A stretch of DNA of 64,000 bases from Archangium violaceum. Lineage in GTDB: Bacteria; Myxococcota; Myxococcia; Myxococcales; Myxococcaceae. The notes under the pieces were generated by a model, which did not search any database, was not told where the DNA came from, and saw nothing but the letters and a program-made list of their open reading frames with translations. Shown here in pieces: positions 1 to 8,569 of the stretch (the first letter of the stretch is position 1; the number at the start of each line of letters is the position of its first letter). The translations under genes were made by a program, and so were the position numbers. The stretch is taken from positions 5,209,501-5,273,500 of the forward strand of contig NZ_CP069338.1 of assembly GCF_016859125.1 (NCBI RefSeq), given 5' to 3'.

Positions 1-138
1 CCCTGGCATGCCTCCTGCTTTGGTGTGCCTCGAATCCGACTCACCTGGGACTCTCGACCTGGGGCAGATCGCTTGAATGACAGCATCGTGCGGAAGAGGT
101 CCTGAAGCACCGCGCAGTACCTACCCGAGGAGATGGAT

Positions 139-1161
139 ATGAACGTCGTGGGATGGTTCTCGAAGCTGGACATGCGCTGCGTGGGGTTGCTGGCGTTGGT
201 GGCCACCTCCGCCTGGGCGCAGAAGGAAGAGCTCTGGCTCGATTCCCAGGGCAACGCCCCCATCAGCAGCACGATGGTGCTCAAGCGGGGCAAGTCGTAT
301 CACGTCACGATGCAGGGGACCTATAGCGTGTGGGCTGGCTTCACCACCCCCGGCACGAAGTCAGGCAAGCCGGAGTCCGCGCCCATGTGGCCGAGCCCGA
401 AGGGGACGAACACGCTGGTGGGCGTCGACCCCGAGTTCATGTTCGCCTGGCCAGCTGGCACCTACGTGGACACGAGGCCGGAGCCTGCTCCCCGGAGAGG
501 TGGCTTCATCGAGGTCAGCCTGGATGGGGGGAAGACCTGGAAGCACCCGTCCAGCACGGCGCCCTTCGACGCGGCGGATCACAAGTACGACTACGAGCTG
601 ACGGGAGACGACAACGCTCTGCAGGTGCGCATCGTCGACACTCCGTCCGCCGACAACTACGGGCGCGTGCAGATCTTCGTGCGGCCCGCCGAGGAGGAGC
701 TGTGGCTCGACTCCCGGAGCAACACCCCCATCCGCGGTGAGATGGTGCTCGCGCGAGGCAAGCCGTATCGCGTCACGATGCAGGGAACCTATAGCGCGTG
801 GAGTTTCCCCAAGCCCGGCTCGAAGTCAGGCAAGCCCGAGCCCACGCCCATGTGGTCGAGCCCGAAGGGAGCGAACAAGCTGGTGGGCATCGACCCCGAG
901 TTCGTCTTCGCGTGGCCAAATGGCTCTGGTTTGGAGAAGAGCTCGGAGCCTGCTCCCCGGAGAAGTAGCGTCATCGAGGTCAGCCTGGACGGGGGCAAGA
1001 CCTGGAAGCACCCGGCCAGCACGGCATCCTTCAACGCGACCGAACACAAGTACACCTATGAACTGACGGGAGACGACAACGTGCTGCAGGTGCGCATCGT
1101 CGACAGGCCCTACAACGACAACTATGGGCGCGTGCAGATCTCCGTGCAGCCCGGTGCCTAG
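139..1161 (+). CDS. Secreted protein of two tandem ~150-residue repeats, function unknown
   Basis: The product is 340 aa. Residues 1 to about 27 form a Sec signal peptide ending SAWAQ. Two homologous units follow, both opening with EELWLDS and both containing 'VTMQGTYS', a Pro/Gly-rich 'GVDPEF'/'GIDPEF' stretch, 'EVSLDGGKTWKHP' and a closing 'YELTGDDN..LQVRIVD....NYGRVQI' stretch. The units are roughly 80% alike, so an internal duplication is clear. 'SLDGGKTW' resembles beta-strand sequence of beta-sandwich or Asp-box-like domains, but I cannot assign a family. The ATG at 139 is chosen over the ATG at 133 because the GAGGAG ribosome site at 127-132 is correctly spaced only for 139. It converges on the carboxypeptidase gene. 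The probable location is extracellular or periplasmic. Confidence 0.75.
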   Translation: MNVVGWFSKLDMRCVGLLALVATSAWAQKEELWLDSQGNAPISSTMVLKRGKSYHVTMQGTYSVWAGFTTPGTKSGKPESAPMWPSPKGTNTLVGVDPEFMFAWPAGTYVDTRPEPAPRRGGFIEVSLDGGKTWKHPSSTAPFDAADHKYDYELTGDDNALQVRIVDTPSADNYGRVQIFVRPAEEELWLDSRSNTPIRGEMVLARGKPYRVTMQGTYSAWSFPKPGSKSGKPEPTPMWSSPKGANKLVGIDPEFVFAWPNGSGLEKSSEPAPRRSSVIEVSLDGGKTWKHPASTASFNATEHKYTYELTGDDNVLQVRIVDRPYNDNYGRVQISVQPGA

Positions 1162-1178
1162 TGGATGGGGACCACCAG

Positions 1179-1204
1179 CGGGGAGCCTCTCGCGAAGCTC
1201 CCCG
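1179..1204. terminator. Hairpin between convergent genes, possible bidirectional terminator
   Basis: A perfect 8-bp stem (CGGGGAGC / GCTCCCCG) with a 10-nt loop lies in the 62 bp between the two convergent stop codons. There is no clear U-tract, so termination is inferred from position and stem strength. Confidence 0.45.
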
Positions 1205-1223
1205 GCTCCGAGGAGGGAACGAA

Positions 1224-2882
1224 CTACCGCACGTTCAGGAAGATGGCGGTGGGGACGCCCCAGTTTCCGCTGGCGTCCTGGCTCTCCACGAAGAGCGTGT
1301 GCCGGCCCGGTGCCAGGCCCGAGGTGAAGACCGTGGCCTGCACCGACTCGGCCGTGCTGTTGAAGCTTCCGTCCACCGCGCTCAGTGCGAACGTGGGCGT
1401 CCCCGACACCCAGGACGGCGCATCGATGGAGTAGCGCGCGGCGGCGATGGCCTGTGAGCCTTCCGTGCCCCCGTTGGTGCCGTAGCGGGTGTCATCCGCC
1501 CGAGCCGTGAGCGTCACCGGGGTCCCCTGCGCCACGGTGCTCGCCGACAGCGCGAGGTTGATGGAGTCCGGGCCCGCCGCCACCTGATACGGCCGCCGCG
1601 CCGCCTTGAAGGCGTAGTAGAGGGCCGGCATGTTCTTGGGGACGATGGTGTTCTCGAAGGTGGTGCAACTCTCGAAGAATGCACCCCCCATTTCGAAGGT
1701 GAACGCCGCGACGCCGAGCCGCCCGTAGGCGAAGGCATCCGTGGAGCCCGAGGCCGAATACAGGCACGAGCTCACCTGGCACGCCTGATAGCCATTGAAG
1801 TAGTTGAACTTGCGCCCCAGGGTGCGCAGCTGGGTCGCGTTCGGCGCCGCCGCCGTGGTGGCCGACCAGGGATAGAGCACATACCCGCCGTAGCTGTGGA
1901 GGCTGAGCATCAGTCCCGTGGCGTCCGCGGGGGCGGGATCCGTGGAGGCGGGCCCGCGCTGATCCGGGAAGAGGGAGAGGATGTAATTCTCCAGCGTCTT
2001 CGTCTCCGGCTCGGAGGCCGCCGAGCGCCCCCGGTAGGTGTCATTGCACGCGCTGCTGCTCGCGCCAGCGCCACCCCAGTCGAAGCTGCTGTTGCGGTTG
2101 AGATCCACCCCGTACGTCGCCGTGGAGCAGGAGCCCTCGCTGGTGTTGGTGTTCTTGCGCTTGGATACTCCCGTCTCCGCGACGCGGCGACCGTCCGGGT
2201 TGGACTGCACCACCACGTGCAGCTCGGAGTAGTCGAGCAGCCAGGTGACATCCGGGTCCGTGCCGTAGCGGCTCACGAGCTGCTCGGCGAAGCGCGTGGC
2301 CAGCTCCGCCGTCGTGTACTCGCGGGCGTGGATGCCGCCCATCAGGAAGAACCGCGCCTTGGAGCCCGAGCGCGCCTTGTTCGTCAGCACCAGCACCCTC
2401 AGGTCATCTCCCGGCTTGCCTCCCGCCGTCACCTTGTCCCAGGTGTCGCCGATGTCATTCCACGAGGCGAGGTTCGGGTAGGTGGTGGGCAGCTGCGCCA
2501 TGGCGGCGTAGGTCTCGTCCACCGTGCGGTAGCACGAGTAGCCGGGAATCCCGCCGGCCAGGGACACCCGCCCCTCGCGTGGCTCGTTCAGGAGCCGCGT
2601 CTGTTCCTCGAGGAGCTCCACGCGGCGACCCTCCTTCACCAGCGCGTCGTACTCCTCGGGCGAGAGTACCGCCTCCACGGTCTTCTTTTCGTGATCCACC
2701 GCCGCGCTGAGGTCCAGCGTCTCGGCGAGCCGATCCAGGTCCACCCGGGACTTGAACGACACCCGGGCCAGGAGGACGGACGGACGGGACGGCCCCTCCT
2801 CGGGGGCTCCTGCCCGGGCAACGACAGGTGAGAGGGCGAGCGCTGCGGCGGTTGCGAGAACTCCAGTGACGGACGACGGCAT
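1224..2882 (-). CDS. Secreted M14 zinc carboxypeptidase
   Basis: The product is 552 aa: signal peptide (about 1-24), a propeptide-like region (about 35-110), an M14 catalytic domain (about 115-430) and a C-terminal beta-sandwich-like extension (about 440-552). Zinc ligands are visible as H185 and E188 (GGIHAREYT) and H329 (LSLHSYG). The substrate-binding arginines are in NPDGR and DLNRN, and the general base is E397 (FTFEMG), all in carboxypeptidase A/T order. It should remove C-terminal residues from peptides outside the cell. A GAGGA ribosome site precedes the ATG by 5 nt. The C-terminal extension is probably a carbohydrate- or surface-binding module; its exact family is not recognised. The neighbouring gene is another secreted protease, which suggests a prey- or protein-digesting locus. 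Confidence 0.9.
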   Translation of the reverse strand: MPSSVTGVLATAAALALSPVVARAGAPEEGPSRPSVLLARVSFKSRVDLDRLAETLDLSAAVDHEKKTVEAVLSPEEYDALVKEGRRVELLEEQTRLLNEPREGRVSLAGGIPGYSCYRTVDETYAAMAQLPTTYPNLASWNDIGDTWDKVTAGGKPGDDLRVLVLTNKARSGSKARFFLMGGIHAREYTTAELATRFAEQLVSRYGTDPDVTWLLDYSELHVVVQSNPDGRRVAETGVSKRKNTNTSEGSCSTATYGVDLNRNSSFDWGGAGASSSACNDTYRGRSAASEPETKTLENYILSLFPDQRGPASTDPAPADATGLMLSLHSYGGYVLYPWSATTAAAPNATQLRTLGRKFNYFNGYQACQVSSCLYSASGSTDAFAYGRLGVAAFTFEMGGAFFESCTTFENTIVPKNMPALYYAFKAARRPYQVAAGPDSINLALSASTVAQGTPVTLTARADDTRYGTNGGTEGSQAIAAARYSIDAPSWVSGTPTFALSAVDGSFNSTAESVQATVFTSGLAPGRHTLFVESQDASGNWGVPTAIFLNVR

Positions 2883-2971
2883 GGGGGTTCCTCCACGGCA
2901 GGGGAGGAGCGCACCTTATTCCTGGAATGCTGGATATACAATTTTTACAGACACTTCAATTCTGAAACGCC

Positions 2972-3008
2972 CGAGGCCCGGAGCCGCCGTGCGCGGTTCC
3001 GGGCCTCG
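2972..3008 (-). terminator. Strong hairpin terminator after the serine protease gene
   Basis: An 11-bp perfect stem (CGAGGCCCGGA / TCCGGGCCTCG) continues inward as a further 5-bp GC stem with one wobble pair, leaving a 5-nt loop. On the minus strand it lies about 45 nt past the protease stop and is followed by a short GTTT run. AT-rich DNA at about 2925-2965 between the hairpin and the carboxypeptidase start is the likely promoter region of that gene. Confidence 0.6.
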
Positions 3009-3053
3009 TGGTGTGTCACGTGCCGGTCTCGTGGGGGTTTCGAGCGCCAGTGG

Positions 3054-4631
3054 CTAGCGGAAGTCCCACTTCTGGTTCGAGGTGCCGCTGCAGGTGTAGA
3101 TGCTCAGTTTGGCGCCGTCGTTGCCGTTGAACCCCTCGATATCCACGCACTTGTCGGCGAGGTAGCTGACCAGGTCGCCCGCGGGGCTCAACGTGAAGTC
3201 CTGGGCGCGGTTGCCGTTGCAGTTGGCGAGCTGGATGCGGGTGCCGTTGGCCGTCGAGGCCCCGGACACGTCCATGCACTTGCCGCCAATCTTCAGCCGG
3301 GCGCCGTCCCAGGTGAACCTCTGGGCATTGGTCCCATTGCAGGTATACATCTGCAGTTGGACGCCATCGGAGAAGTTGGCGTTGGGCACGTCGATGCACT
3401 TGCCGTTCATCCGCGAGACGAACGCTCCGGTGCTGCCGCCACCGCCGCTCGTGACGAGCGAGAGGCCGTAGGCGTTGAGGATGGGGTTGACGGGCTGGAA
3501 GAACGTCCGGGGAGGGTTGCCGTTGGCGCAGCCGCCCGCGATGCCCGAGGTCACGCCCTGCGCCTGGTTGCCGGAGAGGACCGCGCCACCCGAGTCACCG
3601 GGATCGGCGCACGCGTCGGTCGTGGACAGGCCATAGACGGGGCCATCGGAGTAGTTGACGGTGACGTTCGTGGCCAGGAGCGTTCCACACCGCCAGCCGG
3701 TCGTGTTGCCGGAGCGGCAGATGGACGCGCCGATGCTGGCCGGGTTGGAGCCCTGAACCAGGACGTTGCCGTTGTTGTGGTTGTACACCCAGGGCTGCGG
3801 CGTCCACGAGCTGTTGGTTGCCACCCACGCCCAGTCATTGCCGGGCCAGACCGAGGCCCGGACGGTGCCCATGGACTGCCAGTTGTGGCCGAGGGTGGGG
3901 GTGCCCGCTCCGCCACAGTGTCCCGCGGTGACGAAGCCGCCGTGCACGGAGAAGCCCACCGAGCAGGCGGAATAGGAGCCACCGGCCCCGGTGCCGGTGA
4001 AGTAGACCTCGCCGCCGCGCACGTCGTACGCCGGGCGCGGGGCCTGGGCGGAGTGCTCCACGCGGAGCGCCCCGTCCTTCGCGCCGCTGCTCAGGGCGGC
4101 GAACGCCTGGGCACGCGAGGCCGTCAGGCTCGTGGCGTTCTCGGCCAGCACCACGACACTGTTGGTGGCGACGTCCACGTACCACGCGTGGACCGAGGAG
4201 GGCGCGTTGTGGGCGTTGCGGTTCAGCTCCTCCATGATCTGATCCAGCCGCGCCTTGTTGTGCTTGACGAGCCGGGGCTCGGCTCCGGCTCGGCGAACGC
4301 GCGCGGCGCTGGCCTCATCGGTGACGCCGATGATGAGCTGGGTGCCTTTCTCGTTCAACCAGGCGCCGCCGAAGCTGTCGCCCAGCTGCTCGCGCAGGCC
4401 CCGCTCCAGGGAGGGCGCCTTCGCCTCGAAGTCCAGCCGGCGCATCAGTTGCTCCTCGGTGCCCTTCAGGTCCCGGCGCATCGCGTTGAGCATGTCCGGC
4501 GACACCTCTGGCGCGGTCACGCTCTTGCCGGCGGGAGCGGCCTCGGCGGTGGCCGGCAGACCGTTCAGGGTGGCGATGGTGGCGAACAACGCCGTCACGG
4601 TGGAGAGCGTGTTGTGCTTTGTATTCTTCAT
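3054..4631 (-). CDS. Secreted streptogrisin/alpha-lytic-like serine protease with ricin-type lectin domain
   Basis: The product is 525 aa from the ATG at 4631: signal peptide (about 1-32), an alpha-lytic-protease-type propeptide (about 40-200), a chymotrypsin-fold domain (about 205-390), a Gly/Ser linker, and a ricin B (CBM13) trefoil (about 395-525). The catalytic triad is visible as H238 (TAGHCG), D266 (GNDWAWV) and S347 (DPGDSGGAV). The lectin repeats carry 'GKCIDV', 'GKCMDV' and 'DKCVDI' plus Q-x-W/F-type motifs. The frame is open further upstream, but the 4631 start has an AGGGA ribosome site 9 nt ahead and a proper signal peptide, so the longer N-terminus is rejected. The lectin probably holds the protease on sugar-containing surfaces. 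Confidence 0.9.
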   Translation of the reverse strand: MKNTKHNTLSTVTALFATIATLNGLPATAEAAPAGKSVTAPEVSPDMLNAMRRDLKGTEEQLMRRLDFEAKAPSLERGLREQLGDSFGGAWLNEKGTQLIIGVTDEASAARVRRAGAEPRLVKHNKARLDQIMEELNRNAHNAPSSVHAWYVDVATNSVVVLAENATSLTASRAQAFAALSSGAKDGALRVEHSAQAPRPAYDVRGGEVYFTGTGAGGSYSACSVGFSVHGGFVTAGHCGGAGTPTLGHNWQSMGTVRASVWPGNDWAWVATNSSWTPQPWVYNHNNGNVLVQGSNPASIGASICRSGNTTGWRCGTLLATNVTVNYSDGPVYGLSTTDACADPGDSGGAVLSGNQAQGVTSGIAGGCANGNPPRTFFQPVNPILNAYGLSLVTSGGGGSTGAFVSRMNGKCIDVPNANFSDGVQLQMYTCNGTNAQRFTWDGARLKIGGKCMDVSGASTANGTRIQLANCNGNRAQDFTLSPAGDLVSYLADKCVDIEGFNGNDGAKLSIYTCSGTSNQKWDFR

Positions 4632-5059
4632 GTTTGTATTTCCCTGCGGGTGAAGCCGCCTCGGCCGCGCCGTTCCAGTGGCGCACGGCGAGGGGCAGGA
4701 CTGTGATGGATTATGGAACAACAGTCCCGAAGCCATCAAGGGAAACCAGCAAAATGTGAAAAATCGATGAAAAACCGGATTCAAGGAAGCGTCGGCTGGG
4801 GGCCATCAGGAGACGCGTTCGATTTTTTTGACCCGAAAAAAGGCAGAGCTTCCTCTAGTCCTCCGAGAACAGTGAGACGGGAGGTTCCAACGAGGCCAGG
4901 GGAAACAGATGGGGCCAACATCACCTTGAGGGCAGCCACACGCACATTCGAGCACGGAAGAAGAAAGACATGGCATCTCCCATCCCATGGATGGGATTGG
5001 CGACGTCCGCCTGATGGCCATACCCAGCCCCTTCTCCTGTTGGAACTACCGCGCCCTGC
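4632..5059. other. Intergenic region, no gene seen
   Basis: This stretch holds the AT-richer upstream region of the protease gene (about 4700-4860) and a short dyad (CCCATC / GATGGG near 4980). One open frame crosses it on the plus strand, but it has no ribosome site and no recognisable protein character. Confidence 0.4.
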
Positions 5060-5404
5060 TCAAGGAATTTTCTCCAAGGGGACGACGTGAGAGCTCCATG
5101 GCGAGGCACCGACGAAGTGGCGCACTGACGGCGGCCGCGCGTCGCGATGCAGGGCGAGCAGGTACTGCAAGCTGGTCATCGGAATCGCACCGGCCTGGAT
5201 CATGCGCTGCACCGCGCGCTCATGTGCCTCGTCGGACACATCACCACAGGCATCGGTGATGACGTACGGCTTGAATCCCTGGTCGAGCGCGGACAGAACA
5301 GGGCCGACGATGCACACGCCAGTCCAGAGTCCCGCGAACACCAGCCGCTCCTTCTCGAAGGCATTGCTCTGAGCGATCACCTGCTGAGCTTCCCAGGCAT
5401 TCAT
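5060..5404 (-). pseudogene. 3' half of an isochorismatase-family (YcaC-like) hydrolase gene
   Basis: The readable 114 residues match the C-terminal half of cysteine hydrolases of the YcaC type: 'MNAWE' at the start, the active-site loop 'FAGLWTGVCIVGPVLSAL' containing the nucleophile-type cysteine, then 'YVITDACGDVSDEAHERAV' and 'AGAIPMTSLQYLLALHRD'. The N-terminal half, which carries the catalytic Asp and Lys, is absent. Homology-like sequence stops within a few codons upstream of the Met. The protein cannot be a complete enzyme, so this is read as a gene remnant. No ribosome site precedes it. Confidence 0.65.
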
Positions 5405-5603
5405 GCAGCGTAGAGCGTCAGGCCTTGGTTGAAATCACCCGGAAGCGTACGAGGCGCTTCACCCGAAAGAGGGAGCGAAGGACCACGCGCAGAGGAGCGC
5501 CACGAGGCATCCCTGACACTGCGTGTTGCCTGCCGGACGTTCCACGCGTCCGCCCGCTTGTCGGAGCCTGCGAACCGCAGGGGCACCCCTCACCTTGGCG
5601 GGC

Positions 5604-5699
5604 ATGTTCTTCTTCTTCTCCAACAAGCTCGGGTGCCTGGGCTCCGTTCTCGTCTCACTCGCCCTCTCCGCCCTCCTCTACCTCCTCTTCCGAGGCTGA
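5604..5699 (+). CDS. 31-aa hydrophobic membrane peptide
   Basis: This very short frame encodes a peptide beginning MFFFFSNKLGCLGS followed by a single hydrophobic helix (about residues 12-29) and ending FRG. Tiny proteins with an 'MFFFFSN..GCLGS' start plus one transmembrane helix recur in myxobacterial genomes as I recall them, which is the main reason for calling it. The ribosome site is weak. Function is unknown; a small membrane regulator or assembly factor is possible. Confidence 0.5.
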   Translation: MFFFFSNKLGCLGSVLVSLALSALLYLLFRG

Positions 5700-5872
5700 A
5701 CCGGCGGTGCAGGCCCTCCATGTGCAGCGGCCATCGGGTTGATGGCGAGCCGAGCACACACTGGTTATTTGAACCTGCAAGGAGGCATACGGTCCTGTCC
5801 TCGCATGGACGCTGAATACACATCGTTCACCGCCCCTGTGCTGCCCCCCCTCACCACCGTGGAGAGAGTCTC

Positions 5873-7135
5873 ATGCGAACCTTCCCGCTGATCGTTGTCC
5901 TCGCCGCCCTCCTGTCTGGCTGCAGCAGCAAGACCCCCGAGCCCGAGCCCAACCCCGATCCGGGGGGCGACACTCCGCCGGAGGAGCCTCTTCCGAGCGG
6001 CCCCCCGGTAGAGCAGGGCCCCCCCAACGTGCCCGAGTTCCAACCGGCCTTCCCCGGTCAGACGCGCGCCCCGGCCATCCAGACGCGCACGGCCTTCCAG
6101 GTCACTGAGATCGCCTCGGGTTTCAAGAATCCCTGGGCCATCGCCTTCCTGCCGGATTCGCGCATACTGGTGACGGAGAAGCCGACCGGCTCGCTCTACA
6201 TCGTCACCCCTCAGGGCGCGAAGTCCCCCGCCGTGGCGGGTCTGCCGCCCGTGGATGGCCGGGGACAGGGCGGGCTGCTCGACGTGGAGATCGGTCCCGA
6301 CTACGCCCAGAGCCAGCTCATCTACTGGACCTATTACGAGCCGCGCGAGGGTGGCAATGGCCTGGCGGTGGCCCGCGCGCGCCTCGTGGACGGCGAGCAG
6401 CCGCGCGTGGAGAACGTGCAGGTCATCTTCCGCATGATGCCCACGTTCGAGTCGACCCTGCACGCGGGGGGGCGGCTCGTGTTCACCCCAGACGGCAAGC
6501 TGTTCGTCACGCTCGGTGAGCGCTCCCACCTCCCTGGCCGGGTCCAGGCCCGGGACCTGGGGAGCCACTTCGGGAAGATCGTCCGCATCAACCCCGACGG
6601 CTCGGTGCCCCAGGACAACCCGTTCGTCGGCACCGAGGGCGCCCGGCCGGAGATCTGGTCCGTGGGACACCGCAACATCCTGTCCGCGGCGCTCGACAGC
6701 CAGAAGCGCCTGTGGACGGTGGAGATGGGGCCGAAGGGGGGTGACGAGCTCAACCTCCCGGAGGCTGGCAAGGATTACGGCTGGCCCACCATCGGCTACG
6801 GCGAGGAGTACTCCGGCGAGCCCATCCACGAGAGCCCCCAGGGCCCGGGCATGGAGCAGCCCGTGTACTACTGGGATCCGGTGATCTCCCCCTCGGGGAT
6901 GACCATCTACACCGGGGACCTCTTCCCCGAGTGGCGCAACAACGTCTTCATCGGAGGCCTGTCCAGCAAGGCGCTGGTGCGGCTCATGATGAGGAATGAC
7001 CGCGTGGTGGGCGAGGAGCGGTTGCTCAAGGAGCTGAATGCGCGCATCCGCGAGGTCGTCCAGGGTCCCGAGGGGGCGCTCTACCTGCTCACCGACGCCA
7101 CCGACGGCCAACTGCTCAAGCTCACGCCCCGGTGA
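5873..7135 (+). CDS. Lipoprotein PQQ-dependent aldose sugar dehydrogenase (YliI/Asd-like)
   Basis: The product is 420 aa. The N-terminus is a lipoprotein signal with lipobox LLSGC (Cys17), then a Pro/Glu-rich spacer (about 20-70), then a six-bladed propeller of the glucose/sorbosone dehydrogenase family (about 80-420). Recognisable motifs are '[19 protein letters not shown]', '[20 protein letters not shown]', '[18 protein letters not shown]', 'IWSVGHRN' and '[14 protein letters not shown]'. These surround the active-site His and the PQQ/Ca pocket in the family. It should oxidise aldoses in the periplasm with PQQ as cofactor. A GGAGAGAG ribosome site precedes the ATG. It stands alone and converges on a P450 gene. 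Confidence 0.85.
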   Translation: MRTFPLIVVLAALLSGCSSKTPEPEPNPDPGGDTPPEEPLPSGPPVEQGPPNVPEFQPAFPGQTRAPAIQTRTAFQVTEIASGFKNPWAIAFLPDSRILVTEKPTGSLYIVTPQGAKSPAVAGLPPVDGRGQGGLLDVEIGPDYAQSQLIYWTYYEPREGGNGLAVARARLVDGEQPRVENVQVIFRMMPTFESTLHAGGRLVFTPDGKLFVTLGERSHLPGRVQARDLGSHFGKIVRINPDGSVPQDNPFVGTEGARPEIWSVGHRNILSAALDSQKRLWTVEMGPKGGDELNLPEAGKDYGWPTIGYGEEYSGEPIHESPQGPGMEQPVYYWDPVISPSGMTIYTGDLFPEWRNNVFIGGLSSKALVRLMMRNDRVVGEERLLKELNARIREVVQGPEGALYLLTDATDGQLLKLTPR

Positions 7136-7154
7136 CCTGGGTTCACCGCTGGTT

Positions 7155-7171
7155 CGGGGGACGACTCCCCG
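7155..7171. terminator. Weak hairpin between convergent genes
   Basis: CGGGG and CCCCG arms with a 7-nt loop lie in the 42 bp between the sugar dehydrogenase and P450 stop codons. The stem is only 5 bp and has no U-tract. Confidence 0.3.
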
Positions 7172-7177
7172 GGCCAG

Positions 7178-8398
7178 CTAGTTGCTCGGGAAGCGCACGT
7201 GGAGCGAGCCGGGCCCGCGATCCTGGAAGTTGGAGCCCTGGTAGTTGTAGGGCCTGTCGGCCAGCTCCCAGCGCGGAAACGTGAGCAGGGCTCGCAGGGC
7301 CTCCTCGACCTCGAGACGGACGAGTGAGGCCCCCGGGCAATAGTGCGCACCGACCCCGAAGGTCACATGCCGGTTGGGCGCCCGGGTGATGTCGAAGCGA
7401 TCCGGGTCGGGGAACACCTCGGGGTCGCGATTGGCCGCGGCGGTCATCGCGTGGACGAACCGCCCCTGGGGGATGCGCGTGCCGCCGACCTCCGTGTCCT
7501 GCACGCACAACCGGTTGATGGACAGGATGGCCGGTTCATGGCGCAGGCTCTCCTCGATGGCGCCCCGGATGAGCCCCGGGTCCCCCCTCAGCTCGCGCAG
7601 CTGCTCGGGGTGCTTCAGGAGCGCGAGGACCGTGTTGGTGAGCTGGTTCGTCGACGTGACGAAGCCCGCGCCGATCATCTGGAAGGACTGGATGACGGCC
7701 TCGCCCGCGAGCTGGAGGTTTCCTTCCTCCCCCGCGATGAACTGGCTGATGAGATCATCCCCGGGCGCCGCACGGCGCTTCTCGACGAGGTCCCGCAGGT
7801 AGGTCACCATGTCATGGGAGGTTCGCCGCACGGAGTTCCTCACTTCGTCCGTGCGGACCGCCGAGCTCGTGGGTTTGAGCAGGTCCTTCGACCAGCGCAT
7901 GAACCGTGGCCTGTCCGCCTCGGGGAGCGCGAACAGCTCGGCGATGGCATTGATGGCGATGGGCTCCGCGAAGTCCGCGACGACGTCCAGCTCTCCCTGG
8001 CGCCGCACCTTCTCCAGGGTCCGCTCCACGAGCGACGCGAGCCGGGGCCGGAAGCGCTCGAGCGCCGCGGGCGTGAAGCCCTTCATGACGAGCTGACGCA
8101 GCAGCGTGTGGCGGGGCGGATCCTGGAAGAAGACGAGCCGTGACCAGGTCGCGAGCATCTCCTCCGACGCCGCGTCCTCTCGCAGCACCCCGAGACTCCC
8201 CAGCATCTCGTTCGCGCGCCGCGAGGAGAAGCTCGGGTTCTTGGTGACCGCCTCGATATCGGCGCCGCGCGTGAGGATGAAGCACTGGAAGGGCTCGAAG
8301 AAATAGACGGGAGCCTGGGTGCGCAACCGCTCGAACGTGGGGAAGGGGTTGGCGAAGAAGCTCTCGCTCATCAAGTCGATATCGGCGCTCGCGCTCAT
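7178..8398 (-). CDS. Cytochrome P450 with atypical I-helix
   Basis: The product is 406 aa from ATG 8398 (MSASADIDLMSE), which has a GAGAGGA ribosome site 6 nt upstream; an in-frame TTG 12 nt further out is less likely. P450 marks: the ExxR motif (EESLRHEPA), the heme-binding loop 'FGVGAHYCPGASLVRLE' with the axial Cys, and the I-helix 'MIGAGFVTSTNQLTN'. The usual acid of the A/G-G-x-D/E-T motif is Val here. That is seen in some P450s with unusual oxygen activation but is uncommon. It is soluble, bacterial-type and needs external ferredoxin/reductase partners, none of which is nearby. The substrate is unknown; specialised metabolite tailoring is a guess. Confidence 0.9.
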   Translation of the reverse strand: MSASADIDLMSESFFANPFPTFERLRTQAPVYFFEPFQCFILTRGADIEAVTKNPSFSSRRANEMLGSLGVLREDAASEEMLATWSRLVFFQDPPRHTLLRQLVMKGFTPAALERFRPRLASLVERTLEKVRRQGELDVVADFAEPIAINAIAELFALPEADRPRFMRWSKDLLKPTSSAVRTDEVRNSVRRTSHDMVTYLRDLVEKRRAAPGDDLISQFIAGEEGNLQLAGEAVIQSFQMIGAGFVTSTNQLTNTVLALLKHPEQLRELRGDPGLIRGAIEESLRHEPAILSINRLCVQDTEVGGTRIPQGRFVHAMTAAANRDPEVFPDPDRFDITRAPNRHVTFGVGAHYCPGASLVRLEVEEALRALLTFPRWELADRPYNYQGSNFQDRGPGSLHVRFPSN

Positions 8399-8569
8399 GG
8401 TTCCTCTCAAGCTGCTGGCAGGACAGGCGGGAAGCCAGGCCCTTGGATATCAGGACTGTACACTCTCGACAGGTCCCCCTTCCTCCTGCTCCGGAAGGGC
8501 GACGGGCCAGGGTCTTCCCGGTCCGCTCCGGCCGGCCGCGATCGAGCGCGGCCCGCCCGCCTCACCGCA

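Noticed and set aside
4713-5090. 125-codon frame upstream of the protease
   Set aside because: No ribosome site, mixed low-information composition, and it overlaps the protease promoter region.
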